Assembly (NCBI GenBank): GCA_026315105.1
Contig: CM048746.1
Coordinates: 144,690,730 to 144,754,729, forward strand
Reading direction: 5' to 3'
DNA: 64,000 nt
From: Locusta migratoria
Lineage: Eukaryota; Arthropoda; Insecta; Orthoptera; Acrididae
Shown: positions 43,605 through 55,335 of the stretch, one piece after another
How the letters are laid out: every line of letters begins with the position of its first letter
Position numbering within the stretch: position 1 is the first letter of the stretch
Program-made: the position numbers and the translations under genes
The notes under the pieces: model-generated
The model's input: the letters and a program-made list of their open reading frames with translations, nothing else
What the model was told of the DNA's origin: nothing
Database searches by the model: none

Positions 43605-43920
43605 TACCTAACAAACTAAACTCCGTCCCACAAAGGCATCGAAAGGCCCATCGGGTACCGACCGGCCGCCAAGTCGTCCTCCGCACTAAGGCGTCACCAG
43701 AAGCGGTGTGGAAGGAGACGTGGTCAGCGCCCGCACTCCCGACCTTTGTGTCGGTTTTCGCCACCGGGGATGCTACTTCTCAATTAAGTAGCTCCTCGAT
43801 TTGGCTTTTCAGCCCGGTTGATAACAGCGCTCGGTACCCAGCGAAGTTTCCATCCAAGCCCGGTAGTCACTCGATGATGTAACGGGAACCGGTGTATGCA
43901 CTGCGACACGGCCGATAGCC
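43605..43920 (-). mobile_element. 5S-rRNA-derived SINE (SINE3 type)
   Basis: Reverse strand: starts ggctatcggccgtgtcgcag at 43920 and continues gcatacaccggttcccgt, ttggatgg and ccgagcgctgtt, matching the layout of 5S rRNA (ACCGGTTC, TTGGATGGGTGACC, CCGTTGGC-type ends). The body gaggagctacttaattgag follows. The 5S part is altered and lacks the conserved GATCACCGAAGTTAAGC block, so it is not a 5S gene. A second member is at 58622-59014. Confidence 0.8.
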
Positions 43921-43979
43921 TTATACTTTTATATATATGTGAATAATATTCCGTCTAATATCTTGAAAAAACGACAACT

Positions 43980-44790
43980 TACACTACTGGCCATTACAAT
44001 TGCTACACCTAGAAGAAATACAGATGATAACCGGTATTCATTAGAAAAATATATTATAACTGACATTTTCATGCAGTTTGGGTGCATAGATCGTAAGAAA
44101 TCAGTACCCAGAACAACTACCTCTGGCCATAAATACGCCTGGGCATTGTGTCAAGTAGAGCTTGCATGGCGTGTACAGGTACAGATGGCAATGCAGCTTC
44201 AACACGATACCACAGTTCATCAACTGTAGTGACTGGCGTATTGTGACGATCCAGTTGCTCGGCCTCCATTGACCAGACGTTTTCATTTTGCTGCAAACGT
44301 CGTCGAACTGTTCGTGCAGATGGTTGTTGTCTTGCAAACGACTCCGTCTTTTGACTCAGGGATCGAGACGTGGCTGCAAGATCCGTTACAACCTTGCGGA
44401 TAAGATGCCTGTCATCTCGACTGCTAGTGATACGAGGCCGTTGCGATCCAGCACGGCGTTCCGTATCGCCCTACTGACCCCAACGATTCCAGATTCTGCT
44501 AACAGTCAGTGGATCGCGACCAACGCGAGAAGCAATGTCGCGATACCATAAAACGTAGTCGCTACGGGTTACTATCCGACCTTTATCAAAGTAGGAAACG
44601 TGATGGTTCGCATTTCTCCTCCTTACGTGAGGCATGACAACAACGTTTCACCAGGCAACTTCGGTTAACTGCTGTTTGTGTATGAGAAATCGGTTAGAAA
44701 CTTTGTAGGTGTCAACACCGGCGTCGACCTTATATGAATGCTCTGAAAAGGTAATCATTTGCATATCACAGCTTCTTTATCCTTTCGGTT
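43980..44790 (-). pseudogene. Tc1-like transposon, internally deleted
   Basis: Left inverted repeat tacactactggccatt at 43980. The C-terminal transposase region runs to 44285, where it jumps (gacgttttcat / tttgctgcaaacg) straight into the N-terminal region, losing the central catalytic part. The helix-turn-helix remnants and the MPRVRRR-type start (about 44635 on the reverse strand) are visible. The right terminal repeat is absent after about 44790. Confidence 0.9.
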
Positions 44791-46494
44791 AATTTTGAGA
44801 GCGTTATGTTTAGGAATGCATCGAAAACGCTTTAGTACAAGAAATGACAAAATTAAGCGACGTTAGTTACTTAGTACACAAAATAACTAATTATGGCGTT
44901 GTTGCGTATTTTTCATTCTCATAAATATGGTGTAATACACTATAAGAAGGGGTACAATTTTACTTACGGTGACGGCGTGTGTGATAATGTTGGCAACGGC
45001 CACTGAATGCTTTTTCAAAAATCAGTCACATAGAACGATTCTTTAAGTTCACAATGAAATAAATAATTTATGCTTTTCTGGTCAGTAAATTAATCCTCCT
45101 CCTAAGGCGAATAGATCGTTGCCAACGATAGCAAACTAAACCGCTGCCACTGCAAGCAAAATTTTACCCAGGTAGGACACAATAATTTTATTCTGCATAA
45201 CTGTCTCCCATATGCGTTGCAATGTCATGGAAAGAAAAGAAGTGCATCTTTCGACGGGTATAACCACTAAATCATGCATACAGTAGAAATATCTATGGAG
45301 TGAGCATTGGATTCTGTGCATCTTATCAACATTAAACTGGAATTTTAAAATGATACTGAGACAAATTTACTATTTCCACACATTTATTTGCTCTTACAAT
45401 TGCTTTCTACCGCATTTGCTATAAGGAAGCCCCACCTCCTTTTCGCAGAGCAACCACATAAGATGAAATAATATCTAAATAAAATGTGTCACAGAAGCAA
45501 CAAGAAAGTTGAGGAAGCGTCGCTAAAAGGGCCATTTACACATAGTCACCCATCGTAACCGAACACAAAAGGAGCAAGATGAAGTCAGCGTTTAGTATAT
45601 TTTTCCCAAAATCACGTGTCATTTCCACCTACATTTGCGGACTACATTAAGATAGAGAAAAAGACTTCATTTGCAGAGACAGTTGTACTTATAATCCGAC
45701 TTCTGAATATATAGTTCTATTACACAAGGTCGATTTCAACTTCGTGCTTAACGAAGTAATCACTGAAGGACGTGGGGACATTTATTAGCTGAGAGTGGCC
45801 GATGCTGCTAACACAGTCAAGACAATTCAATGGAAATACTATGTTTAATAGAATGTTCTATACAGATCATCAGCTGACGGCATTCCTTCTTCTATTACCC
45901 GGACTTACTTTATCGCACATTGACATCACCATGACGTCTTATTTAAACAGACTTGAACTGCTCTGTTGATTTAATTACCAGAATACTTTCAGCATTCGTC
46001 GACTTTTCGATAATAGGGAGCACTGCATACAGAATAACTACATTTTTCCGAGTGCAACACTGCAACAGACTAATACTTCAGCATTCACTTACTGTGAGAG
46101 AGAAAAAATTTAGTACTACACCATAGAACCAACACATGGCGCTGTTATTAGTATTTTTCATCTCAACGATAGACGTGTTTTCAGAAGTTTACGCCAAACA
46201 GACATTCTTAAGTTTATGAACACAACCTAACACTGAATTTCCATTGTTCCGCAGTACTGACTCAAATTAAGTTCACTCTTAGTATGAAAAGCTTTATATG
46301 AACATTCATAGTTTTCGACAATACTTCTACTTAAATTTGACATCTTGGCTAGGATAACTGAGTTTACTGACAGAGCGATCCAACAAAGTTTGTGTTTTTA
46401 CTGACCTACGTCCGGAACCCAAAGAACCATGATATACACAGGTCCCTCTATAACAACCGTTGCGAAGCACTGGCGTAAAAGCTAGTAATAAATA
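44791..46494. other. Unassigned AT-rich DNA
   Basis: No genes, RNAs or repeats recognised in 1.7 kb. Confidence 0.4.
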
Positions 46495-46715
46495 AGATCA
46501 GAGAGAGGGAGGAGATAGAGAATGGGGGAATGAAATGGATTTACAAAGGGAGGATCATAGGTGGGGGTAGGAGATGGATACGGTATGGGGTAAGAGGCAG
46601 TGGTGTGAAGATACGGGGAGGAGGAGATGGACAAAGGAAGGTGGGAGGAGGCGATTGAGAAGTAGTGGAGGGAGGAAGGGATAGACATCGGGAGAAGATG
46701 AGATTAGATTATGTA
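46495..46715 (+). repeat. Polypurine (GGA/GA-rich) tract
   Basis: About 210 bases with very few pyrimidines (gaggaggagatgg type). It merges into agattagatt at 46703. The minus-strand frame across it is an artefact. Confidence 0.85.
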
Positions 46716-47262
46716 TTCCATACACATTAGCGAGGGCAAAGCGTTGCCGGGTTTTCTAGTATATGATAACTTATTGCAAGATACACTCCGCGATACATGT
46801 CTATGGTGGACGATAACTTTCCTATTGGTTTGAAGGTTAAACGTGAAAAATTTCTTCAATATCGGAATGAAACCGCTGATTTGTTGAATTCTGAGGCACC
46901 CCCTGCCACGCACCATACGAAATTTCACGTATACATATTTTCATTGCAATCGGAAACATGATGCAGCAGTTTCCCTCGCATTTCAGTGTTTATGACGAGA
47001 TATCTCCTAAACTATAACTCGTACAGTGAAATAATGTGATTTGTACAGTCATTGGAGTATGTGGATACTGTGGGCAAAATATGTTGCGAATAAATATCGT
47101 AGTAAGGAAGTAATACAAGTAAACTCCTTTATAATGTGGCAGTTTTCCAAGCACCTCAGTGTTAATGACGTCATACTTGACGAACTATTTTGGTATAGTG
47201 ATATATCTGTAACCTTCGCAAAAGTGCAGCCAATATGCTTAAAAAGGTTCATCGAATTCGCA
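46716..47262 (-). mobile_element. Interspersed repeat with a cccggcaacgc end
   Basis: The reverse strand from about 46765 starts tatactagaaaacccggcaa and continues gctttgccctcgctaatgtg, similar to the start of the element at 15026 (actagtcgacccggcaatgc). Downstream, 47075-47165 resembles 35715-35800. Class unknown, no coding capacity. Orientation and extent are tentative. Confidence 0.5.
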
Positions 47263-47334
47263 TGAACAGTGCGGCAGTGCAAGAATGCGAAGCAACATCT
47301 AAAGAAACAAATAAACATTCAGTTTTACATATGA

Positions 47335-48768
47335 GATTAGATTGGATTGGATTGAATTAGATTAGATTAATACTTTTTCCATAGATCATGAATACATCAC
47401 TTCGTAATGATGTGGAACGTGTCAGGTTAATGAAGTGTGTGTGTACAAGATGTCCAATGAGTAGAAGGTGTTGCCATTCAGTATTTCTTCTCATTTATTT
47501 TTAAATGAAAGTTGGCTATCAGTCAGGTTTTTGAGGCTGCTTGGTAGGTGACCAAAGACTTTTGTGGTAGCATAATTTACTCCTTTCTGTGCCAAACTCA
47601 GATTTAGCTCTACATAGTGAAGATCATCATTTCTCCTGGTGTTATATCTGTGAACACTGCTATTACTTTTGCACTGGATTCGGTTATTAACAACAAATTT
47701 CATAAGTGAATATATATATACTGTGAAGTTACTGTGACGATATATAAATCCTTACATAGATGTGTGCAGGTTGATCATGGATGGACTCCAGCAATTATTC
47801 TGATTACACGCTTTTGTGCAATGAATACTTTTTTCCTCAATGATGAATTTCCCAGAATATAATGCCATACGAAAGCAGTGAATGAAAGTAGGCATAGTAA
47901 GCTAATTTACTGAGGTTCTTATCGCCAAAATTTGCAATAACTCTAACAGCATAGGTAGCTGAAAAACGTTTCCAGTTTAATCTCTCATCAATGCACAGAA
48001 CTAAAAATGTTGAAAATTCTACCTTAGTTACAGACTTCAGAGTCTATATTTATTACTGGAGTTCTGCAATTTACTGTGCAGAACTGAATATACTGTATTT
48101 TATCAACATTTAATGAGAGTCCGTTTGCAGAGAACCACTTAATAAATTAGTGAAAAACATTTTTACCATTACATCCCTTAGTTCTTCGATGTGATTACTG
48201 TATTTGCATAATCAGCTAAAAGAACTAACTTTGCATCTTCATCAATGTAGAATGGCAAGTCATTTATGAATATCAAGAACAGTAAATGACCTAAGACCGA
48301 ACCCTGTGTCACCCCATCCTTGATAGTCCACCAGTTTGAGGAATCGGCTGATGTCTTGACATTACATGAATCACTTATTTTAAGTTTCTGCATTCTTCCA
48401 GTTAAGTATGAATTAAACCATTTGTGCACTGTCGCAGTCAAACCACAATGATTAAGATTATCTAGAAGAATTCCATCATTTACACAATCAAAGCCCTTTG
48501 AAAGGTAACAAAAAATACCAATGGAAGAAGTTCGGTTATTCAGAGCATTTAATATTTGATCTGTGAAGGCATATATAGCATTTTCTGTTGAAAAGCCTTT
48601 CTGAAAACCAAACTGACAACTGATTAGTACCTTGTTTTTACAAATATGGGAGGCTACTCTTGAATACATTACTTTAAAACAATTCGATAAAGCTTTTTTA
48701 TATAATGGCTTGACAATGTCATATTTCAGTCTATTATTGGTAATTGGGCCAATGATCGCGTGAATCAC
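47335..48768 (-). pseudogene. CR1-like LINE reverse transcriptase, 5'-truncated
   Basis: Reverse strand. Tail (attagattggatt) at 47335-47370 and 3' UTR with the gaacgtgtcag/acatcattacg block. The C-terminal block is frame 47491-47703 (MKFVVNN, LAQKGVNYA). The RT core is frame 48178-48768: FGFQKGFSTENAIYAF, FCYLSKGFDCVN (motif A, expected FLDLSKAFD), VTQGSVLG, and LLADYANTV where the catalytic FADD should be. The second catalytic Asp has become Tyr, so the enzyme is dead even in this long frame. The EN domain is missing. Confidence 0.9.
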
Positions 48769-49399
48769 CTGAATGGTGATTGAAGTGCATCACCAGCTCG
48801 CTCATGACAACGGACCATGACTTCCAGATCCGTAGCTCCCGTTCCGGTTAGTTCCTGGACACACCATTAGTCCCAGACTTGCAGCCGGAAGCACGTGCCG
48901 TTAGGTATTGAAATGACAGCCTTTCATCACGAGAGGGCCACGTGTGGCCTCCGTGTCTAGGAGAAGCAACTCTGCCACCAGCGACCAACGAACACCGGAC
49001 CTTAGCCTGTCTGCAGAGCCCAAAAGCCAACTCTAGCCACCCATCCTTGGTCTCCGGTCGCGGCCGACACTTCGACCCATGGCAACTAAACTTGATTTTT
49101 TCTATATTTTTCTAGTAGTCATAAACATTGTAGTTTTTGGGATATTGAAATTATTTTTAGAATCATGAGATGTGCGTAATTATATTGACGCCGTAGATAT
49201 CTCTGATATTGACGATAAATAATTTCATAAACTATTTCATTTTACTCTGAATTACTGAAATGTGGAACACACAGAAGTCTCCAGACACCCTTACAAAACG
49301 ATCGGGTAACAGCTTGTCATTAGTTTTGAGTACAAACCATGCGTCATTCACAGATTTCCTCCGGTTTGGGCAAACCCCCGACCGGCTCTTCGGTTTAGC
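48769..49399. other. Unassigned DNA, GC-rich at 48790-49080
   Basis: Only short frames. The GC-rich part has no motif I recognise and may be a further element. Confidence 0.4.
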
Positions 49400-49956
49400 C
49401 CGATACCTGGTCTGTCTGTAAGCTGTTCCAACCGCTTGCCGCTGTCCACTGTCGGCCCTTTATGTTTCCACACAAAACCGTTACTTACACTAAGTGCGTG
49501 ACTCTACGGCCATTACTCCCGTTTTTGGGTCACGTTGACAATATGTTGCGCATTGTGTACCTTCAATACAGTTCGCAATCGGTACATGGGGCACAGATTC
49601 TCTCAGATCGCTCCACAAACCAGAAGTCAGGCGGAATAGGAAAATGCCGAGTGGTAATCATATCATTTCCGAAATGGCGCTTCAGCAGCTGATTAACAGG
49701 ATTCACAATGAGCGGAGATGCATAAAAATGATACCCTGCACACGTACACGCTGTTGCAGTGGTGGAATGACGTGGTTGCGCGAAAGACACTCATAGCGCT
49801 TACCAGTGACGGTACATGTAAAAAGACGAGAAGCACCTGTCTCGTCGAAAAAGATGGCCCTTTGATAAACTATGCAGTAAACCCGCACCACACACTCAAC
49901 TTTTGGGATGAAGCGATACTGTTTGATTTGCGTGTGGATTTTGTGTTATCGGTAGG

Positions 49957-50866
49957 CTCCGTGCGCATAGCAAAAGTGCGCTCTGGTGGCAGATCAGTGT
50001 ATCTTCTTATGGGAGCCACGCATAGTGTTCTGCAGTAGCAAAGGCCCAATGTTAGAATTAAGATGGAAGAAAAGTGTGATCGTGGTTCTACTAAGATTAA
50101 CAGTAATTGTTCTGTAGTTGGATGTAATTTTACATACAGAAACTGTCCTCCAGGAACGAAATTTTTGTCGTTTCCAAACGAAAAATTGCTTAAGAATAGA
50201 AGAAAGGCTTGTAATATCGTTCTGAAGAGGGACACTATTGATGGAAAACCATGGACTCTTCATTAATGGAACACCTACGAGAGAGCCTGAAAGCCATGTT
50301 TATTTACCAAGATTACACATGACCCCTGAATCTCGAGTGTTGCAGGGTGCAGTAGATAGTATTGCGAAGAGGCACAAGAGAAGGAAGATCAGGCATGAAA
50401 AACGCAAAGTTGATGAGATGTCAGCAATGCAGAAGATCCTCTTGCTCGTCTACAAGTGATGCAGGTACACAGACAGAGTTTACTTGTTTAATGTGTAATA
50501 ATGTGAACGTACTGTTTTGTACTTTAAAATATAATAAGGTTGCTGATTGACACTTGCCAGATATTTCATCTCCTAATGTCTCTTTCACGTCAAAGAAGTG
50601 TTCACTAATTAGAAGATTTGTGCCTGTTTTGAAAGCGGAAGGTATGAAATATTATGAGTCCCATTTTATTTTTCGAAACCCAACACATATTACACTTGAT
50701 AGTGAATTAGTTTCAGTAGCCAAATCTCACTTTTTTACTCAGAAGGAACGAATACAGTCCACTAAACGGCACGCGACATTGCCCACTGTTACGTAAGTCT
50801 CCTAGAAAGAGTTTTCCCGATCTGTCCGCTAGAGGCGCTTCCTGTCAAAATCGCTGCACTAGCACG
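49957..50866 (+). mobile_element. THAP-domain DNA transposon, internally deleted and nested
   Basis: About 910 bases inserted in the DDE transposase relic. Its ends are related inverted repeats: ggctccgtgc...gcgctctggtggcagatc at the left and, on the reverse strand, ggctcgtgc...gcgcctctagcggacagatc at the right. A TA lies next to each end. The coding part (50063 onward) starts with a THAP zinc finger. THAP domains occur in P elements and in ISL2EU/PIF-type transposons. The catalytic domain is absent, so it cannot move by itself. Confidence 0.6.
50063..50800 (+). pseudogene. THAP-domain transposase, N-terminal remnant
   Basis: Begins at the ATG at 50063. The THAP (C2CH) finger shows CSVVGCNFTYRN, FLSFPNEKLLKNRRKAC and DGKPWTLH, with Cys-x4-Cys spacing and the conserved FP and W. 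A one-base shift continues as NGTPTREPESHVYLPRLHMTP (where the final C..H pair and AVPTIF-like block would be) and RRKIRHEKRKVDEMSAMQ (charged, probably coiled coil). Another shift gives DAGTQTEFTCLM and HLPDISSPNVSF to 50796. Total about 240 residues against 400-900 for full-length proteins. Confidence 0.7.
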
Positions 50867-51200
50867 AGCCCTATAGCCGACATGTTTGTGTGCGGAAACA
50901 TCCTGTCACATTGAAGTGCATTTCGACAGACAACACAATTTTCCACGGACATTCATCCCCCTCTTTCAAGCGAGCGAGATATTGTGCAATAAAAGTTTCT
51001 CTTGCTGGATGGTCAATAGGAAGCAACTTGTGCAATTGACTATTTTGAGAGACTACAAAACAAGGATTTTTCGTATGATTTTGTGCTCAGTGCTCAAAGG
51101 TATGTCCAACGTTCGGGCAATTCTCCGCGCACTACACATTTGCACACCACCACTCGAATCCTCCTACAGTGTTGTGGCTATTTATTCCACTAACGTCCAA

Positions 51201-51455
51201 CCAATTCATTTCAAGCCTCTACCAGGTTACGCACCCAAGGAACGCGACATTTCGAATTTTAGAATCATTTAATCCAGACAATAATAATAATATGGTTTTC
51301 TCTTCCGCGGGACCTAATTGGGGAGTAAGACTACATGGTCATTGAACATGTCAATACATGTGGTTTAACACGATAATATAAAATTTAAGTAGTCCTATGC
51401 ACACGTCATTCTGAAGACTAAGTGAAAAGAATCAGTAACGAAAAGAGGAAGGAAT
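51201..51455. other. Unassigned spacer
   Basis: Probably the edge of the DDE element and the 3' UTR of the following reverse-strand LINE. No tail sequence identified. Confidence 0.35.
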
Positions 51456-52952
51456 TACTTAATTGTTTAACTTTTCTAAGAGATCCTCGACAGAATAAAA
51501 GGAGTGAGCCATGAGGTAACTCTTCAATTTATACTTCAAAGCGCGTGGGTTAGTGCTAAGATTCTTCAGTTCTTGTGGCAGCTTATTGGAAATGGATGCT
51601 GCAGAATACTGCACACCTTTCTGCACAAGTGTCAAGGTGGTGTGATGAAAATGTAGATTCGAATTCTGTCTAGTATTCAACGAGTGAAAGCTACTGATTC
51701 GTGGAAATAAGCTGATATCATTAACAACAAACGACATTAAAGAAAATACTTATTGTGACTATGTGAAAGGTGTTGACATGGCACTCTTAAACTTACACCA
51801 AATGTTACATGAAGCGCTCCTGTCTGAGCCAAAAATATCCTTTTTGTATCAGTCGAGTAACCCCAAAAAATAATAACGTACGTCATAAGTGAGTGAAAGT
51901 AAGCCTAGTGCACTACTTTCCGTGTTGAAAAATCACTTATTTCACATTTTGTTCTAATGTAAAATGAAGCAGAATTTACTTTTGGAACAAGATACTGAAC
52001 AAGGGCTTTCCACGATAGCTTACTATCTGAACACCTAGAAATCTGAACCGTTCATTCTTATCATATGCCCCTTATGTGTAATCAAAATGACAGCTTTCGT
52101 CCAATTATGTGTTATAAATTACTGTGAGTTAACATGAATTTGTTTTCTACAAGTCAGGAATATGAACAACATCCTTCACTACCAAGCTGGTACCAAAAAT
52201 ATTTTACAGCCACCTGTTACATTCGATGACATGGGGCACCCCACACTTAACCGCGGCCCATTGTGATTGTACGTCATAGCCATTTTCAACACTGCGGAGA
52301 ATTACCTTGTGCTTTCTGTTATTAAAGTAAGAGGTGAACCACTTGTCAGCTACTACTCGTGTTCCATAATTTTCTAACTTCTGAAACGAAATTGTGTGAT
52401 CAACACAATCAAACGCCTTTGTTAAATCAAAGAAGACGCCCAATGCCCGTAGCCTCTTATTTAACCCATCAAGTGCTTCACAGAGAAAGGAAAATGTAGC
52501 ATATTCATTCGTTAAACCACTTCTGAAACCAAACTGTATGATTGACAACAAATTATGTGAACTGAAATGATCAATTAATCTTCAATATACAGCCTTTTCA
52601 ATACCATAAGAAAAAAAACCGATGCATAGAAATTGGTCTATAGTTGTCTGCATTATCCCTTTCTCATTTTTTATGAAGTGGTTTCACTACTGAGTACTTT
52701 AATCTGTCAGGAAACTGATCATTCTGAAAGGAAAAATTACAAATATGACTTAGTACTGGGCTAACATATGGAGAACTGAACTTCAAATTCTGCTACATAC
52801 CCCATGATATCCACAAGAGTCCTTAGGATTTAGTGATTTAATTATTGACTCAATCTCTCCTTTGGATGTATTATGGAGAACCATTTGAGGTAACAGTCTC
52901 GGAAAGCTATTTTCTAACAATGTTATATGATGACCTGTAGAAACTAGGGTTG

Positions 52953-53308
52953 TATTTAGTTCACCTGCAATATTCAGAAAGTGATTATTGAATACTGCAC
53001 ATATATCTGTCAGTAGCAGAAACATTTCTATCTACGCACTGATATTATATCTTGTATCTGCTGCTGCCGACCAGACACTTCCTTCAAGACTGACCAAATG
53101 GTTTTAATTTTATACCGAGCGTATGCTTTCTATTTAGTTCACCTGCAATATTCAGAAAGTGATTATTGAATACTGCATATATATCTGTCAGTAACAGAAA
53201 CATTTCTATCTACGCACTGACATTATATCTTGTATCTGCTGCTGCCGACCAGACACTTCCTTCACGACTGACCAAATGGTTTTAATTTTATACCGAGCGT
53301 TTGCTATT
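52953..53308 (-). repeat. 178-base direct tandem duplication inside the LINE
   Basis: Unit 1 (52953-53130) and unit 2 (53131-53308) align without gaps. The few differences include cacatat/catatat, gatatt/gacatt and gtatgc/gtttgc. Other LINE copies would carry this segment once, so the duplication arose here. Confidence 0.9.
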
Positions 53309-53799
53309 CTTTTTGCATACCACATACTTTTTGCCTTCTTAAAGACATTTTTAAGAATCTTACGGTACTCTTTGTAATGACCTATTGCATCTTCATTCTC
53401 ATTCCTTCTGACATTTTGATACAATTTCCGTTATGCTCTACATGATACTCTTATCCCCTTTGTCAACCATCCTGGCAGCCTGTTGCTGGAAATACCCTGG
53501 TTTGAGTGTCCTAGCGGAAAGCAACTTTCAAAGAGCGAAGAAATGTGTTCAGAAAAGCATCATATTTATCATCTGTATTATTAGCACTATAACCTTCATG
53601 CCATTCTTGTTCCTTAATTAGGCTTAAAATGTCTCAATTGCAACTGGATTAACTTTTCTAAGTAGCTGATAATTAAGTTCGTTATTTGTTTGAGAACAAA
53701 TACTTTTTGAAATTAAAAGTTGTGCATCGTAGTCTCATAGGCCACTTAATATTCTGCTGTCAGAGTGCACCTATACTAATGAAGAATGAACAAAAATAT

Positions 53800-54147
53800 T
53801 GCCGACTGCCTGCGTGGCGCAGGGGACAGCGTCACCGACTGCGGTGCTGAAGGTCGCCCGTTCAATCCCGCCCACCGGAAAAAAATTTATTTCTTTGTAA
53901 GTAACAATTCCAGAATGTTCTACATCTTTCTTATGTTCACTTGTCAATTCTACTTGCTTCTTATGTAAACTGTTCTTCTGATTTCTGGTACATTCTCTCT
54001 GTGTATAAATAGCAGAGCACTCTGCCCGAGAGGCAGTCAGTGCTGCGTTTATGTTAAGTTCGTAATAAACCTGCTTTCAGTGTAAGTGCTGTGTTCAGTT
54101 GACAACCATGCCATCGAAGTCAAGCCTGCTTCCATTTCAACGCGACA
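53800..54147 (+). mobile_element. Solo-LTR-like insertion with an internal tRNA-like promoter
   Basis: 348 bases starting TG and ending CA, with the 4-base duplication atat at 53796-53799 and 54148-54151, inserted in the CR1-like EN region. It has a TATA box (tataaata, 54004-54011), a polyadenylation signal about 60 bases later (aataaa, 54064-54069), and a tRNA-like region at its 5' end (53802-53880). Alternatively it is a SINE of 53802-54146 with a 7-base duplication aattattg-type (aatattg at 53795-53801 and 54147-54153). The LTR reading explains the TATA/AATAAA spacing better. Confidence 0.6.
53802..53880 (+). ncRNA. tRNA-like Pol III promoter region
   Basis: A-box-like tggcgcaggggac at 53815-53827 and B box cgttcaatccc (53859-53869), about 45 bases apart as in tRNA genes. 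An anticodon-arm-like stem caccgactgcggtg lies between. The acceptor stem is not convincing, so this is a promoter relic or SINE-like head rather than a tRNA gene. Confidence 0.55.
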
Positions 54148-54480
54148 ATATTGTCCATGGGCGAACTGCTACTGCCTTGCACTGTCGTTGGAAAGAATAC
54201 TGTTTGCATCAGCTTATAGGAATTAAGTAGATCTAAGAGCTGATCTTTTATTGAGCTATCACTTAGAAAATTAATATTCAAATCTCCACACACAACTGAA
54301 TTTTTTTACTTCATATAAAGTGAACCCAGAACCAATTCTAGCTTGGGCAGAAACATTTTAAAATCCACAGCAGACAGCGGATCAGCGTCTTTTTTTAAAC
54401 CCTTCAGTATTCGGACACAGTCACCACTCTTGTAAAACAACTTTACAAACAGGGCGCGATCCTAAATTGAGACAGTCTTG

Positions 54481-55064
54481 GCGATCATCTCAGACGCGAA
54501 ATGAGGGAAAGGGGTATTGCGTATGACTGGTGTTCTCATTAATATATTATTACACATACAGAGTCATCAACGATCAGTTTCAAACTATTTGTTTCTCTTG
54601 TGCCATATGTTTTCCTCCTTCTCCGATAATATTCCGCTGCAATTTAACATCAGGCCAGTGATGTTATTTTTACGTTTGTTCAAGTAATCCATATAAGTAG
54701 TGTAAGGAATACTTTAAATTTATATTACTCCACAAATCTAAAGCTTATTGTTCACATAAATACGCAGCGATAAGAAATACGAACGACTTACATTTGAAGG
54801 ACCGCTCACATAAAGTTGCGGGGAAGGCAAAGCAAGGAATGCGTTGTATTTGGAAAACAAATCCGATAAACAGACTAGCTAAACTTGCTTGACTCTCTTC
54901 TGCTAAATGTAAACTATGCGGTGTGGCATGTTACCGTATAAGACCGGCGGAAAACATAGCAAAGGTTCTAAGAATTACAGCGTGTTTTCCACTGTAGTGA
55001 TGTAGGAGATAGGAGAGAGAATTCCGCGGATATTATACGTGATTTAGGAAGTCAGTTATTAAAT
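54481..55064. other. Unassigned AT-rich DNA
   Basis: No feature recognised. Confidence 0.4.
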
Positions 55065-55335
55065 AAAAGAATTTCTTCGTTGCGAGAAGAGCTTTTCATG
55101 ATATTTCAATCTGCAGTTATTTTCCTCGAACGCTAAAATATTTTGTTGGCGTCCACCTTCATTCGGAGAAACAATATTCGTAATCAAATAAGAGAAATCA
55201 CAGCTTGCGCAGAAAAACTGAAAGTCTCTGGTTCACTGTTCTAGTTGAACGGTAGAGAAACAGTTTGAAATTAGTACGATGAACTTTCCGATACGAACTG
55301 AAGTTTGAATTAGAGAACAGTGATATTCATGAAGT
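55065..55335 (+). pseudogene. Jockey/CR1-group LINE, 3' coding fragment
   Basis: Plus strand, no long frame. SLREELFMIFQ, ASTFIRRNNIRNQIREITACAEKL and NGREI correspond to the last coding block (compare KDHKDKIREI in the copy at 12861). Ends in a 3' UTR-like stretch. Heavily mutated and short. Confidence 0.65.

Larger units (their letters stand above)
49400..51200 (-). pseudogene. IS630/mariner-type DDE transposase, split by a THAP element
   Basis: Reverse strand, read from high to low coordinates. ETFIAQYLARLKEG and SVEMHFNVTGCFRTQTCRL (about 50860-51000) cover the first catalytic motif, where the usual DE appears as VE. After the insertion at about 49957-50866 come NPHANQ (about 49930), SVWCGF (about 49890), FTCTVTGKRYECL (about 49800-49840), a QGIIFM block (49720-49740) near the second catalytic Asp, and INPVNQLLKRHFGNDMI then FWFVERS at 49590-49700. 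Frameshifts throughout. This transposase style is abundant in insects. Confidence 0.75.
51459..54480 (-). pseudogene. CR1-like LINE, near full length, broken by an insertion
   Basis: Reverse strand. EN remnants at 54160-54480 (LNINFLSDSSIKDQLLDLL, QTVFFPTTVQG) and, past the insertion at 53800-54147, at 53640-53790 (an LSDHDAQ-like block reading GL*DYDAQLLI). A connecting region (frames 53206-53424, 52783-53025) includes a 178-base tandem duplication. The RT core is frame 52204-52551 (FGFRSGLTNEYATFSFL, GVFFDLTKAFDCVDH). The region with the FADD motif is not recognisable at 51740-52200. The C-terminal block is frame 51459-51737 (MSFVVNDIS, VQKGVQYSA). Longest LINE in the window (about 2.7 kb without the insertion). 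Confidence 0.85.

Noticed and set aside
50063..50266. THAP-finger frame as a host transcription-factor gene
   Set aside because: It is frameshifted, lacks introns or a complete protein, and lies within an insertion bounded by inverted-repeat-like ends.
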